In this document: in pieces, positions 24,451 to 35,089 of the stretch
Position numbering within the stretch: position 1 is the first letter of the stretch
How the letters are laid out: the number at the start of each line of letters is the position of its first letter
Origin: Trema orientale
Taxonomy: Eukaryota; Streptophyta; Magnoliopsida; Rosales; Cannabaceae
Direction of reading: 5' to 3'
NCBI GenBank assembly: GCA_002914845.1
Contig: JXTC01000576.1
Location: forward strand, 2,580 to 66,579
DNA length: 64,000 nucleotides
Notes under the pieces: model-generated
Databases searched by the model: none
The model's input: the letters and a program-made list of their open reading frames with translations, nothing else
Told to the model about the DNA's origin: nothing
Translations under genes and position numbers: made by a program

Positions 24451-25032
24451 GTCGATACAGTAGAAACCCAACCTAGTTGACCGAAGATCCCTAGATCTAG
24501 GTTCAAAATGGATAATTAAATTGTAAAGATTGTGTTGAATCACTGTGGGGATCTCCCCATGTTCATTTTTATATATGATGAAACAGTGATACCCGTAAAA
24601 AGAAAGGTTAAGCTATGCTATTAATGATTCTTATACGTCGAAAGCTAGAGTTTCAAGCGGAGTAATACGGGTTACTCTTAATTAAGAGATCACCTATGTG
24701 AGAGAGAAGTAGGGCCACTTCTAAGAGAATTGTTAGGGCGTAATTCTTATTAAACTCTTACAGAATCAGGCATATATTTATGGCCAAAACGAACATAATA
24801 GTGAGAACTGAAAAAGTGTCAAAAAGATTCATGTGTGAGATATGTTATCATTTACACAAATGACAGAACAGTTTAAGGATATCGCGTCTACTGTTTAGTT
24901 AGTAAAGTAAACATATTTTCACAAGGAGAAGTTCAAAGGGTGACATCTACATATCTTATGCAGGTTTTGACCACCGAATTCTATCACCATGTCTATCGTG
25001 TCTTAGGTCGTCAATTTCATTCATGTAGGGAT

Positions 25033-26238
25033 TGTTGGAAAATAGATGTGTTACACTATTTTGATTAGCTATTTTGAGACAAACTTATGAGTGGGATAAA
25101 CTACATATTAGTGAGAGGTCATTATTGATATGTATTCTTCTTCGCGAGTACATAAAATTCAAGTATTTACTTACTCAAAATAGTAATGGGGTGAATGAGA
25201 AATTGTCATCCAAAGTGAGCTAAGTGAGAAGGAAAAAGAGTTAGAATTTGCTAAAGTCTCACATGAAAAAGGACACAAACCAAGAGGTGTTTATATAGAG
25301 TTGCCTAACTTTTAGTTAATAACTTGATAAACTGAGATGCTCTTTCTTGCGTACACACGCAAGGGGGATACAAATCATGGGCCAGACAGCATGCGCTTGT
25401 GTGCGTCCGCACGTCCTACGGGCACGAATGTCGGACTAAAAGGTCTAACAAGCCTACTCCATGTTAGGCCTTTTTTTGCACCTTGAAAGTTTTTTTTCCC
25501 TATCTCAAAGCCCAAAAAAAAATGTTCTGGAACCATTGTAACTCCAAAAACGTTTGGATCTTAATGAAAACGTGTAACATCTAATTTTTAAAAGGCCATA
25601 AACATTCTGTAACAGCCAAAAAATGTTTGGCTTAATATCCAAAACTGCCAAAATATTTTTAGGCTTTATAGAGAGGATTGATGGTAGATACCCCCTTGAG
25701 CACTATAAAAAGAGAGCCCATCTTCACTTCTCAACACATAAAATAACAATCTGATCTCTCCCTTTCTCTCTTGTTTGCTCTATGACGGTTAGCTTCTATT
25801 AGTTGGTAGTTAGAGTTTAGGTCTTTTGATGAGGTTGAGCTCTATAATTAATTCTTCCATAGTTTTGGTGATAGAGTTTGGGCACTGCTCAGTTAGGAAT
25901 AGCAAATTGGTACGACGTTGCTATTCGTAAACCATTTTATCTTGAGAGATAGACGTCGTTGGCATTCTTCTAAGTATCTCAATGAGGAGGTGTAACTGTT
26001 TTAAGAAAATTATGTGAAACACAAGACTCGATTTAGTTTCCTTAAACTCTTTTGTTATTTTGGTTATTACTATCGTGATTATTATTATACTAAATTAATT
26101 GTGATTTATTTTGTCTTTACATCATATGTTATAATCAAATTATCTATGATTTCACCTTTGTTTAATATTACTGAATATTCATATTATAATATTGTTGTAT
26201 TTTCATTTCTAGATTTATTAGTAAAATGACTCTTGGCA
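25033..26238 (+). repeat. Right LTR of copia element 2
   Basis: It begins TGTTGGAAAATAGATG and ends GGCA before TATTTTG. It contains TATAAAA near 25704 and about 190 bases missing from the left copy. Confidence 0.75.
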
Positions 26239-26289
26239 TATTTTGATAGGGGAAATTAGACATTATACGGTAATTTAGAAAAAAAATTT

Positions 26290-26617
26290 GAAAAATATGG
26301 TGGTTTAAGTTTTTCTAAGGTACGGTACAGTTTTTATTAAATAAATACTATTTTTTAAAAACTATTTAGAAAAATACCATTTTTTAAATTAGTAACTAAT
26401 TTCTGGTAACCAGTTTCCATAAACTGGTAACTAGTAACCAAAGGTATTTATAACTGGTATATAACTGATAACTAGTAACCAGTAACAAGTTTTCAGAAAC
26501 TAGTAACCAGTAACCATTTTAAAAAATTGTATTTTTTTAAATATTTTTTAAAAAAATGATATTTTTTTATTAAAAATTGTACGAAAATTTGAAAAAAGCC
26601 TGAGTTTCGTATTTTTG
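26290..26617. mobile_element. Long-TIR non-autonomous element B
   Basis: It carries the same internal signature as element A at 13011-13427: arms containing TTTAGAAAAATACCATTTTT and AAAAATACGAAACTC, and a centre made of GGTAACCAG / AACTAGTAACC repeats. It sits directly beside the right end of copia element 2. No coding capacity. Confidence 0.55.
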
Positions 26618-26739
26618 TAATTCTTTATGTAAAAGTGATAGAAATCCTATTTTGATACTACGAGAAAAAGTGTTTTACTAATTTTCGTAAAATATAACCA
26701 ATTTGCTCTCAGAAAGTTGTACTCTTAAGAGTACATTGT

Positions 26740-27949
26740 TAAGTTGTACTCTTAGAAAGTTCTAAAAAAATGGGGATCTCGTGTGTACTAGTTTTGAAAT
26801 TAGTAATACTACGTAGTACGGGCCGTACGTGACAACATCTTTGACATTTCAAGCATATAAAAAAAATAAAAAATAAAAAAATAAAAAATGTGTATAACAT
26901 TCCACAAAGCGAGTATCTATTAACCAATTAAACTTCTCTTTCACTTGTTCTTAGGGGTTGGCCTTTGACTTGTTCTGCTTTCTAGACCTTACTAAACAGA
27001 TAATAATATTTGTACGATTCAAATGGAAAATATATATATATATAATCATATCTGTATTTCAATATCAATAATCTTTTGAAGTCTTTTTCAAGGAATCCCA
27101 TATAGTTATACAAATCCAAACTAGAGTAGATCAAGGGAGAGGATTCTTCTTTCCTATCAATTATCATAGGTTGGAAAATCAAATATCTGATAAGAGTTTC
27201 TATATTTGTGTTTTAAATTCAAACTTCGGAGTACATTTAATAAATTCTTGGAAGCTGCTTCTTCTTCTTGTAATTTGTTACATGTCTATTCTTGAGAAAG
27301 AAATCTTTTTGTTGTAAATTGCTCTGAAATTTCATTGTTACTTTTGTCAAGAATAAAACAGGCAACTTTCTAACCTACGTCAAATATGTCTTTCATTTTC
27401 CTTGACTTTATTATTGTTTTCAAATATTTAGAACGGCTGGAGCATATATACCCTTATTAAATAATCTTCTAAGTTTGATATCATAATCAAATTAATGTTT
27501 GAAATCTGTATCAAATAATGTATGGACAAAGCTATTTCACTCGCAATTAACCAACAGCAAAAGACCCAAAGGGTTCTATAAATGATCACTACAAGCTCTA
27601 GGTAAGAAGAAAGTGACGTTAAACTTGGCAGCCAAAAATGTGTTCAAAGGTTCTATTCTTGCTTGAAAGTTAATCTGAACCTTTGATATAGATCGTATTA
27701 CAATCGATGATGTATATGTTTAAAACTGTTATACTTATAACATGTGTTTCTCATGTCTTTTTACTCATTCAATTAAATACATTAGAAATAAAGACTTTAA
27801 GAAAGTACTTGGGAGTTTCTTATACTCTATTTCCTATAATAACACAAGCAACTAATTAGTTCACCTCATTACAATCATCTTCAAAAGATTGACCATCTTC
27901 TTCCAAGTCCCAGCCTTAATTGTCTTCAAACTATTCCTCCTCCAAACTA
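26740..27949 (+). promoter_or_regulatory. Orphan LecRK promoter block U2
   Basis: The block aligns with the other LecRK upstream regions from 'tagtacgggccgta' (about 26815) through the TTGACT W-box core at 26965-26970, the 'attcaaacttcggagtac' motif (about 27220) and 'cttcttccaagtcccagcc' (about 27897). It leads into a gene remnant rather than a gene. Confidence 0.7.
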
Positions 27950-28030
27950 TTTCTCTGCTCCTAAATACAGTCCTTGTTATAGCTTTCTTTATCTTACTAA
28001 AGTGAGATGCTTGAATTTTAATTTAGCCTT
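27950..28030 (+). pseudogene. Ghost LecRK: signal-peptide remnant only
   Basis: 'ttctctgctcctaaatacag' through 'gcttgaattttaatttagcc' aligns with the signal-peptide coding region of LecRK copies 2 and 3 ('ttctctgctcctaactagaa...ttggattttaatt'). The start ATG is lost. The sequence then switches at about 28035-28041 to the beginning of the next promoter block, so the rest of this gene is absent. Confidence 0.75.
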
Positions 28031-28040
28031 CTTTACAGAA

Positions 28041-28730
28041 AGGTTGAAGGCCTCGTGATATTTTGGCCCCCAAAAGCCAAAAATGACAGGTGTATAACAG
28101 TCAGCAGGGAAGTATCATCCAAGACTTTTCTGTCACTAGTTCTCAAAAGGGCCGGCCTTGAGTTGTTCTGTTTTCTAGAAATAAAATATAACATGAGATA
28201 TAATACTATTGATCGTATTAATTAGATGTCAATAATCTTTTTGAAATTTCCTTCAAGGAACCCCACGTAGTCACAAAAATCCAAACTTTAGTACGTCAAG
28301 GCAGAGGATTCGTCTTGCCTGTCACACGCTGGAATATCAAAATATATATGATATTAAAACCTTAAGAGTACATTACAAACAATTCTTGAAGAAGCTGCTT
28401 CTTCTTGTATGTAGTTATATGTCTATTCTTGAGAAAGAAATTATTCTATAGTAAATTTCGCTGAAATTTCCTAGTAGCTTTCCTCTAAGAGAAAAAATAC
28501 ATGTGACATAGTAACATACGTTCCATAAATTTTATTCTTGTTGACTTTAGTATTATTTTCACGTATTGAGAGAACGGCGGGGCATACCCTTTTAATAAAT
28601 ATTCCAACTTGATATCTGAATAATCAAAGTCTTGAAATATTGAGTAGCTGATCTCAAAACTCTATATCAGAAAAGTAAAAGGAAAAGATATTTTACTCAA
28701 AATTTCTTAAACTGCAATATACTCAAAAAG

Positions 28731-28767
<37 letters not shown>

Positions 28768-29146
28768 CGACAAGCTCTAGGTAAGAAGTGATGTTGAACT
28801 GAGTAGCCAAAGTTGTTGAAAGGTACTTTTTCTTGCTTAAAAATTAATCTGAGCCGTTAACTTAGATCGAAGTTGAGTACTATTATCGACATGACAACCA
28901 CAATGATGATGAATATATCGCTAAACATAGACTTTTTAAAATTATGGCATGTTTGTCTCATGCCGTTATACTCGTTCAAATACATACTAGAATATATAGA
29001 AGACTTTAAGAGGGTGCTTCGAAGTTTCTTAGCTTAGTTTTCCATAACACAAGCAACTAAGTTGACATTGTAACCATCTTCATAAGGTCCCTCATCTTCT
29101 TCCAAGTTCCAACCTTGTCATCACACTCCATTTCCAATTGTTGTTC
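28041..29146 (+). promoter_or_regulatory. Upstream region of LecRK copy 2 (promoter block U3)
   Basis: It is homologous to the other LecRK upstream blocks, starting at 'aggttgaaggcctcgtgata', which matches 34256 onwards. The W-box position reads TTGAGT (28158-28163) instead of TTGACT. A (TAA)n microsatellite of about 11 units lies at 28731-28765. The stretch 28380-28430 is uninterrupted and serves as empty-site reference for the Helitron insertion at about 35059/48780. Confidence 0.65.
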
Positions 29147-31162
29147 ATGAGGAACCTTCATTTTTCTCTGCTCCTAACTAGAATCTTTGTCATAGCCCTT
29201 TTTGGTATTGGTCTTACCAGAGTGGGATATTGCTTGGATTTTAATTATTCAACATTTGTAGAAGAAGATGAAACCGACCTCCGTCGTAATAATTCGAGGA
29301 TAACATTCAATGCCATCCAGGTCACACCAGATCTTAGTGACCCCAAAAGACTGATGAATCAATCTGGACGATCCTTGTACAAAGAGCCATTCAGGCTATG
29401 GAGAAAAGGCAAGGGCAAGCAACAGAAGATGGTGGCTTCTTTCAACACCACCTTTATGCTTAACATCTCTCCTAATCCTACAAGCTACTATCCACTTGGT
29501 GAAGGATTGTCGTTTATCTTGACCGAGGATCCCACCCTTCCAAACGAGAGTCATGGGCAATGGCTTGGGATTGTAAACGACAACACAAATGGATCATCTC
29601 AAGCGAATGTTGTGGCAGTGGAATTTGACACAAGGAAGAGTTTCCCGGAAGACATTGATGACAACCATGTGGGGTTGGATTTGAACAGCGTCTATTCAAT
29701 CAAACAGGTTTCTCTCACTGATTATGGAGTCAATCTTACTAGTGGAAATACTAACAATATAACAGTGCGAATTCAGTATGATGGAGAGAATATCAGTGTT
29801 TTTGTCGCATTGTCCAATGAAACAAGCAAGAATATGAAGAGTCCAGTCCTAACGTGGCCTCTTAATCTCTCGGACTATCTTCCGGAGGAGGTTTATGTTG
29901 GTTTCTCAGGCTCAACAGGCGAAAACAACACCGAGAGGAACTGTGTACTTTCATGGAATTTCTACAGTTCAAACATAAATGAAAATCCAAATCTGTTGTG
30001 GGTTTGGATTGCTGTGCCAATAGCAGTCCTTTTGCTACTTGGTGCAGCCTGTTATTTGTATTGGAAAAGACCATGTTGCAAGCAGGATCTTGAAGGGGTA
30101 TATCCAAGGATTGAAGAACAGATTCAGGGCTCTTCCATGGCCCCAAAGAAGTTTCAACTGAAGGAGCTTAGAAGAGCAACAAGCAACTTTAACCCCAAGA
30201 ACAAGCTTGGAAGAGGCGGATTCGGAACTGTCTATAAAGGAGTCATAGGAGATAAAGTGGTAGCTGTCAAGAGAGTCTCCAAGGATTCACGTCAAGGACA
30301 ACAAGAATTCATAGCAGAAGTCACTACTATTGGCAGCCTTAGCCATCGAAATCTGGTGAAATTGATTGGATGGTGCTATGAAAGCCATGAGCTTCTCATT
30401 GTTTATGAGTTCATGCCGAATGGAAGCCTAGACAAGTTCATTTTCCAAGATGAGAAACTTGGAACGGAGATACCAGAATTGAGATGGGAAAGAAGGCGCG
30501 GAATAATATTTGGTGTGGCTCAGGCACTAGACTACCTTCATAATGGCTGTGAGAAACGGGTCCTCCACAGAGACATAAAGTCGAGCAACATAATGTTGGA
30601 CTCAGAGTTCAATGCCAAGTTGGGAGACTTTGGACTGGCGCGTACCATTCAACAGAGCGAGAAAACACACCACACAACAAGGGAGATAGCTGGAACTCCA
30701 GGCTACATGGCCCCAGAATCATTTCTCACTGGCCGGGCCACGGTGGAGACAGATGTTTATGCATTTGGAGTACTTGTCTTGGAAGTCATCAGTGGAAGAA
30801 AGCCTGGGAATCAGAATGAAGAGAACAGTTTCACCAATGGTATGGTACTCTGGATATGGGGACTTCACAGCAATGGAATGATTCTGGATGCTGTTGATTC
30901 CAGATTGAATGAGGAATTTGAAGATGATGAAGTGGGGTGTATTTTGGTATTGGGTTTGGCTTGTTGTCATCCAAATCCACATGAAAGACCCTCCATGAGA
31001 ACTATCTTGAAGGTTCTTGTTGGGGAAGAGGATCCTCCAATGGTGCCTGTGGAAGTCCCTGCTTTTGTCTGGCCATCCATGCCTTTGTCTTTCAAAGAGG
31101 ATGGTGAAACAGCCAGCCATGCAGGCCAACTTATTCCATTCACTGAAATCACTGGAAGATGA
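29147..31162 (+). CDS. LECRKS5-like: L-type lectin-domain receptor kinase, LecRK-S.5-like, copy 2
   Basis: Single-exon gene of 671 codons, starting at the ATG aligned with the other copies. Signal peptide about 1-29; legume-type lectin domain about 30-275 with GEGLSF (118-123), VEFDT (158-162) and the metal-loop motif DIDDNHVGLD (169-178); transmembrane helix about 283-306; a basic, Cys-rich juxtamembrane segment; kinase domain about 345-620. The kinase has GRGGFG, Lys375 in AVK, HRD Asp476, DFG Asp494 and APE 522-524, so it is an RD-type, apparently active Ser/Thr kinase. The ending with 'PAFVWPSMPLSF' and '.EITGR' is characteristic of the S.5 branch. Many N-glycosylation sequons lie in the ectodomain. 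It is expected at the plasma membrane as a surface receptor; the ligand cannot be told from sequence. The kinase half is almost identical to copy 3. Confidence 0.95.
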   Translation: MRNLHFSLLLTRIFVIALFGIGLTRVGYCLDFNYSTFVEEDETDLRRNNSRITFNAIQVTPDLSDPKRLMNQSGRSLYKEPFRLWRKGKGKQQKMVASFNTTFMLNISPNPTSYYPLGEGLSFILTEDPTLPNESHGQWLGIVNDNTNGSSQANVVAVEFDTRKSFPEDIDDNHVGLDLNSVYSIKQVSLTDYGVNLTSGNTNNITVRIQYDGENISVFVALSNETSKNMKSPVLTWPLNLSDYLPEEVYVGFSGSTGENNTERNCVLSWNFYSSNINENPNLLWVWIAVPIAVLLLLGAACYLYWKRPCCKQDLEGVYPRIEEQIQGSSMAPKKFQLKELRRATSNFNPKNKLGRGGFGTVYKGVIGDKVVAVKRVSKDSRQGQQEFIAEVTTIGSLSHRNLVKLIGWCYESHELLIVYEFMPNGSLDKFIFQDEKLGTEIPELRWERRRGIIFGVAQALDYLHNGCEKRVLHRDIKSSNIMLDSEFNAKLGDFGLARTIQQSEKTHHTTREIAGTPGYMAPESFLTGRATVETDVYAFGVLVLEVISGRKPGNQNEENSFTNGMVLWIWGLHSNGMILDAVDSRLNEEFEDDEVGCILVLGLACCHPNPHERPSMRTILKVLVGEEDPPMVPVEVPAFVWPSMPLSFKEDGETASHAGQLIPFTEITGR

Positions 31163-31511
31163 ATCTGACCCCAAAAAAAAAAAAAGTTATGGCTGGAATC
31201 TGTTTCTTGTTCAGTATAAGAACTGCTTTTGTTGATTGAAATGTACATCTTGTTAATATAGCAAAGTTTGTTCAGCCTATAGCATAGGTCTTGTCTACAC
31301 CAATAATGGAATGTTGAGTGGAGTGTTGTAAAATAATATAAGGATTATTTGGATTCACGTACATCTAGTTTTTGTTTAAATAAATTTAAATGAGAATGAA
31401 AATTTTGTTTGTGTTCATTTCTTAAAAAGTAAGAAACATGCACGTTTGACAAATCTTATTTCAGAAAGGCATAGAATAAAATCATGCTTGATAACATTAT
31501 ATATATATATG
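31163..31511 (+). other. 3' flank of LecRK copy 2
   Basis: Probable 3' UTR with an A run at about 31173 and 'gtgttgtaaaataat' near 31324, shared with copy 1. It ends at a TA-rich tract into which the MITE dimer is inserted. Confidence 0.5.
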
Positions 31512-31933
31512 GGCACCAATTTAGAAGGTATTTTTTTTTTCACTTATATACAGTATCGTTTTGATCAATTAAAATCTATCATGCACATTCTTTTATAGTA
31601 AAAAATAAGAAAGAGAAACAGTGTTAATGATGCATGTCTTTTCATGGACATCATTATAACCGTCGGATCACCGTCAGATAATGATCTAATGGCTAAAAAA
31701 AATACCTATATATAGGTTAAAAAAATCCTACTGAATTAGATATTTTTTTTACCTATTCATAGGTATCGTTTTCGCTAATAAAAATTTATTATGCACATAT
31801 TTTTATAGTAAAAAGTAAGAGAAAGAAATAGTATTAATAATACACGTCTTTTTATGCTTATCATTATAGTTATGCATATCTAAAAAAAATACCTACATAT
31901 AAGTAAAAAAAAATACCTATTGGATTGGTAACC
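31512..31933. mobile_element. MITE dimer related to 2628-2841
   Basis: The left end GGCACCAATTTAGAAGGTA and the right end TACCTATTGGATTGGTAACC are the same inverted repeats as the single MITE. A second internal pair of ends meets at about 31699-31765 ('tacctatatataggtt' then 'acctattcataggtatcg'). This gives two units of about 200 bases head to tail that share a junction. 'agaaagagaaa' followed by 'cacgtctttt'-like sequence occurs once in each unit. Confidence 0.75.
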
Positions 31934-33023
31934 TATATTTATATGTATTGTATATGGAAATATAAATACATATATATGCACAGATACATACTTATATATA
32001 TATATACATAAAAATCAAGAGAGTACGAAGAGAGAAAGTTAATAGATAATATGAGAAGATTGAATGAGAGGTAGAGTTAACATAAAGAACAAGGATGAAG
32101 AGAAATGAAGAGAAAAAAAATTAAAAAAAAAGCAAGACAATGACAAAGTAAATTAAGAGTGCGTACCAAGAACGTGAAGAGAAAAAGTCAAGAGAGAGAA
32201 AGTGAATAGATATTATAGGAGATAGAAAATCAGGAGATTGAATAAGACAAAAAAAAATAAAGGGAGATAATTGTAAGAGAGAAATAGATGAATGATTTGA
32301 GACAACGTTGAGAGATAGGATAAGAAGAGAGAAATCAATAGATTTGCCTATGTACTTCTATGTATCTATATCTACACTTCTATAGATCTGTTTCTTCATA
32401 TACATATATATAGTTGTCACAAAGTAGGTGACATTGTTATTTGCCCTATTTCCTGGTTCCTGAACACCTATGTATGACAGTGAACTAGTGAAGCCAATCA
32501 AATTTGTGTCACATATTAATAGTTTCTCTCATCCGACTCATACTGGGTTTGCTTATCATTATCTGATTTGAGACAGAGTTGGCGAGTAACATGTACTGGT
32601 CTCTCTGAAGCTGCTTAATTTTGATTTAGAACAAGCTGCATCTCGTGTTAGAAATCCATGCATACTGTCACTTGGCGAGGGCGCGAGGCATGCAAACCCA
32701 ACTCATCAGCAGCCAACTAGAACTTCTTGATGAGCTTTGAGCCTTATCTCGACCTCAAACAATTGAGTCAAGAGACATGATACGATCATCGCTAAACCTT
32801 ATGGTCTTGTTCTTCCTGATCCTCTTCTTGATCTAGCGACAGCTAAAGGCGAGTTCGAAGATCATGAAAAGGTCCCATGAATATTATTATCAAGCAGCAC
32901 CAATGTGGGAGAATACCAATATTCACCATGTTGGAATGTTTCAAGTGGACAAATCAATAGCAATTCACAGCATTTTAAGGATAACTATATGAGTCGATGA
33001 CTATATATTAATTAATAAATTAT
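31934..33023. other. Spacer, purine-rich then mixed
   Basis: 31990-32340 is rich in AGAGA/GAAG and resembles 13640-14110. From 32400 to 33000 there is unremarkable sequence with short broken frames only; no gene is recognised. Confidence 0.4.
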
Positions 33024-33198
33024 GAGCAATGTTATAGGACTTCACTGGCACCACATGAAGTATAATTCTGTTACTGATTAATTATAATTAATAAATAAAC
33101 AAAAATTAATTGGGTCTCACATGGGTTCCACTAAGAGTCATTATAATCAGCTAATAATAGACTCGCACATTAGGTGTTGAGTACTTTGGCATTACTGA
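33024..33198. mobile_element. Small hAT-like MITE
   Basis: The left end GAGCAATGTTATAG and the right end (reverse complement TCAGTAATGCCAAAG) are imperfect inverted repeats. An 8-bp direct repeat TAAATTAT flanks the element (33016-33023 and 33199-33206). The 8-bp size fits the hAT superfamily. Confidence 0.65.
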
Positions 33199-33271
33199 TA
33201 AATTATGTACAGTATTACTAATTGGACCATAATAGGATGTACAATAGATAACCAACGTACTAGAGGCTCAT

Positions 33272-33474
33272 GGATTCACTCTTTTTAGAAACTAGCCCAT
33301 TAGGCTAAGGGTACCTAGATACACATGTGACAAGAGGCCCATGTAGCCCAATAATAATTAGAGCATTGTTTGATCGGATTCACTCTTTTTGGAAACATGG
33401 GCCAAAGGTACCTAGATATAGATGTGACAAAATGCTCATGTAGCCCAATAATAATTAGAGCATTGTTTGATCTA
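33272..33474. repeat. Tandem duplication, unit about 104 bases
   Basis: 'ggattcactctttttagaaa' at 33272 recurs as 'ggattcactctttttggaaa' at 33376, and both are followed by 'gtacctagata' and 'ataataattagagcattgtt'. Two copies, moderately diverged. The stretch from 33475 to 34255 after it holds nothing recognisable. Confidence 0.75.
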
Positions 33475-34255
33475 TAGAGAAAATAGATGGATGGCTAATT
33501 TTTTAAATTGGTTTAAGTAGTTGTTTGTGTTTTAAAAATTATAGCTAAATGTCTATTTATTTTAAAACTTTAATTGTAAAATATGTTGTATTTCTATTTT
33601 TGTCATTAAGTGGGTCCATTCTTTTAAAACTTCAGTTGTGTAATATATTGTATTTCCATTTTTATCATTAAGTGTGTTAGATATTTAGTTATAAAATTTT
33701 GAGTTTGGTCATATACTAAGTTTTGGACAAAAAAAATGGTCAAATAACTAGTTAATCCGATCTACTATAACTTGTGCTTATTGTGATCATCAAGTTTATT
33801 AAAACTAAGACGCCATGGATATTTTGGTCTTCAAACATCTCTCTAGGATCTTTGGAGCTGAACTTCATGCTCAAGCCTACAAACTCCGCTTCCTGATGGG
33901 ATTGGGGTGGTGAATTATTAATGGAGTTTGATTATGTGCTCTCCTTAAATGCATGCGTTTGTTTATAACTTTTTTGGCTATTTTTCAAGATTTGTCTTTG
34001 CTTTGCCTTTATCCAAAATCCATATATTATTAGTGCTTTATCTAAATCGTGACTTGCCAAGTAAATATGGCCCTTTTTTTTCACCGATAATTGATGGTAA
34101 TAACGGCTGATAGTAAAGAACTAGATGGGCTGATTTTTGGCGCCAAGGCTTTTCCTTTTAAGATATATATAGCACCCCTTTTTAAGGGTTGATAGAGACC
34201 GTACGTTAATGGGAACTTAAAATTGTTATAAACAGAAAAAATGGGGACACTTTGT

Positions 34256-35058
34256 GGAAAGGTTGAAGACCTCATGCGATATATATTTTGCCCAAAAAAT
34301 GACAGGTGCATATAAAAGTCATGAGGGCAAGTATTAACCAAGCTTTTCTTTCTGTCGTTCTCAAGTACTAGCCTTGAGATGTTATGCTTTCTAGAACTTA
34401 CAAAACCAAGTATTACCCTAAAGACATAAGACTATCAAGGAACCCAAACATAGTCATAAAATTCCAACTTGAGTAGATAAAGGCAATGGATTCGTCTAGC
34501 CTGTCGTACGTTGGAAAATCAAAATTATATATGACAAAGAGTTTCTTTATCAATGTTTAAAAATTCAAACCTTAGAGGATGTTACGAAGCCGGGAGTGTG
34601 TTCCACGCTCAGTCGAAGAAAATGTTAGGGTCAGGGTATTTTGATCCATTGGCTTGCTATCCGAGAAGGTTTACTTTTCGCCGAAGGATGTGGTTTGATT
34701 GTTAGCTGTGTTAAGAGTAATTCCTTGAATGTAGTTGCGGCTATTAATTCGGATGACATGGAGTCTTCGAATGATCCTAGCGTGAGAGATATTTATCTCT
34801 CTTCTTTGTGATGGCAATGGTGGTACTTGTAGTTTTGTTCCTAGATATGGGAATAAAGTTGCACATACACTTGCCAAGTTGTGTTTTAATTCTGTTGTTG
34901 ATGATGATTGTCGTGAGGAAATTCCATATTGTATTGCTACTCTTGTAGTGACGATATTTCTGATTAATAAGAATCTCTTTTTTTATTCCCAAAAACAAAA
35001 AAAAAAAAACCTTAGGGGACATTGCGAAATTCTTGAAAGAAGCTGCTGCTTCTTTTAT
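34256..35058 (+). promoter_or_regulatory. Distal half of the LecRK copy 3 promoter block (U4), interrupted by a LINE
   Basis: 'aggttgaagacctcatgcga' at about 34260, 'gccttgaga' at the W-box position (34371-34379, TTGAGA) and 'aaattcaaaccttagag' (34561) match the other LecRK upstream blocks. The block breaks at 34589 for the LINE fragment, resumes at 35010 ('cttaggggacattgcgaaat') and stops again at about 35058. It continues at 48781, next to LecRK copy 3. Confidence 0.75.
34589..35009 (+). mobile_element. 5'-truncated LINE fragment (RNase H-like 3' end)
   Basis: The plus strand encodes a broken C-terminal segment typical of plant LINE RNase H domains: 'NVVAAINSDDMESS' and, after a frame change, 'NKVAHTLAKLCFNSVVDDD'. 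It ends in an A-rich tail at 34991-35009. An imperfect 19-base direct repeat flanks it (34570-34588 CCTTAGAGGATGTTACGAA and 35010-35028 CCTTAGGGGACATTGCGAA). That is consistent with an old target-site duplication, and the insertion lies inside the LecRK promoter block. Confidence 0.75.
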
Positions 35059-35089
35059 TTAGATACGAGTCGTGATGCCCGCATTTTTG

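Larger units (their letters stand above)
21532..26238 (+). mobile_element. Second Ty1/copia element, internally deleted
   Basis: Left LTR sequence begins at 21532 (TGTTGAAAAATAGATG) and the right LTR begins at 25033 (TGTTGGAAAATAGATG). The two share TATA-box regions (TATAAAA at about 21982 and 25704) and long stretches of similarity. The left LTR lacks about 190 bases present in the right LTR near 25400-25610. The flanks share TATTTTG (21525-21531 and 26239-26245), consistent with a target duplication. The interior keeps gag, protease and the end of RNase H only. The LTRs are clearly diverged, so the element is old. Confidence 0.85.

Noticed and set aside
29138..29146. TTG as the start codon of LecRK copy 2 (and likewise 49530 and 53670)
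   Set aside because: The ATG a few codons later is shared by all copies and gives a proper signal peptide; a TTG start in a plant gene is unlikely.
30719..31174. Long minus-strand frames opposite the LecRK kinase domains (also at 51105 and 55541)
   Set aside because: They are shadows of the conserved kinase sequence and recur in every paralogue for that reason.
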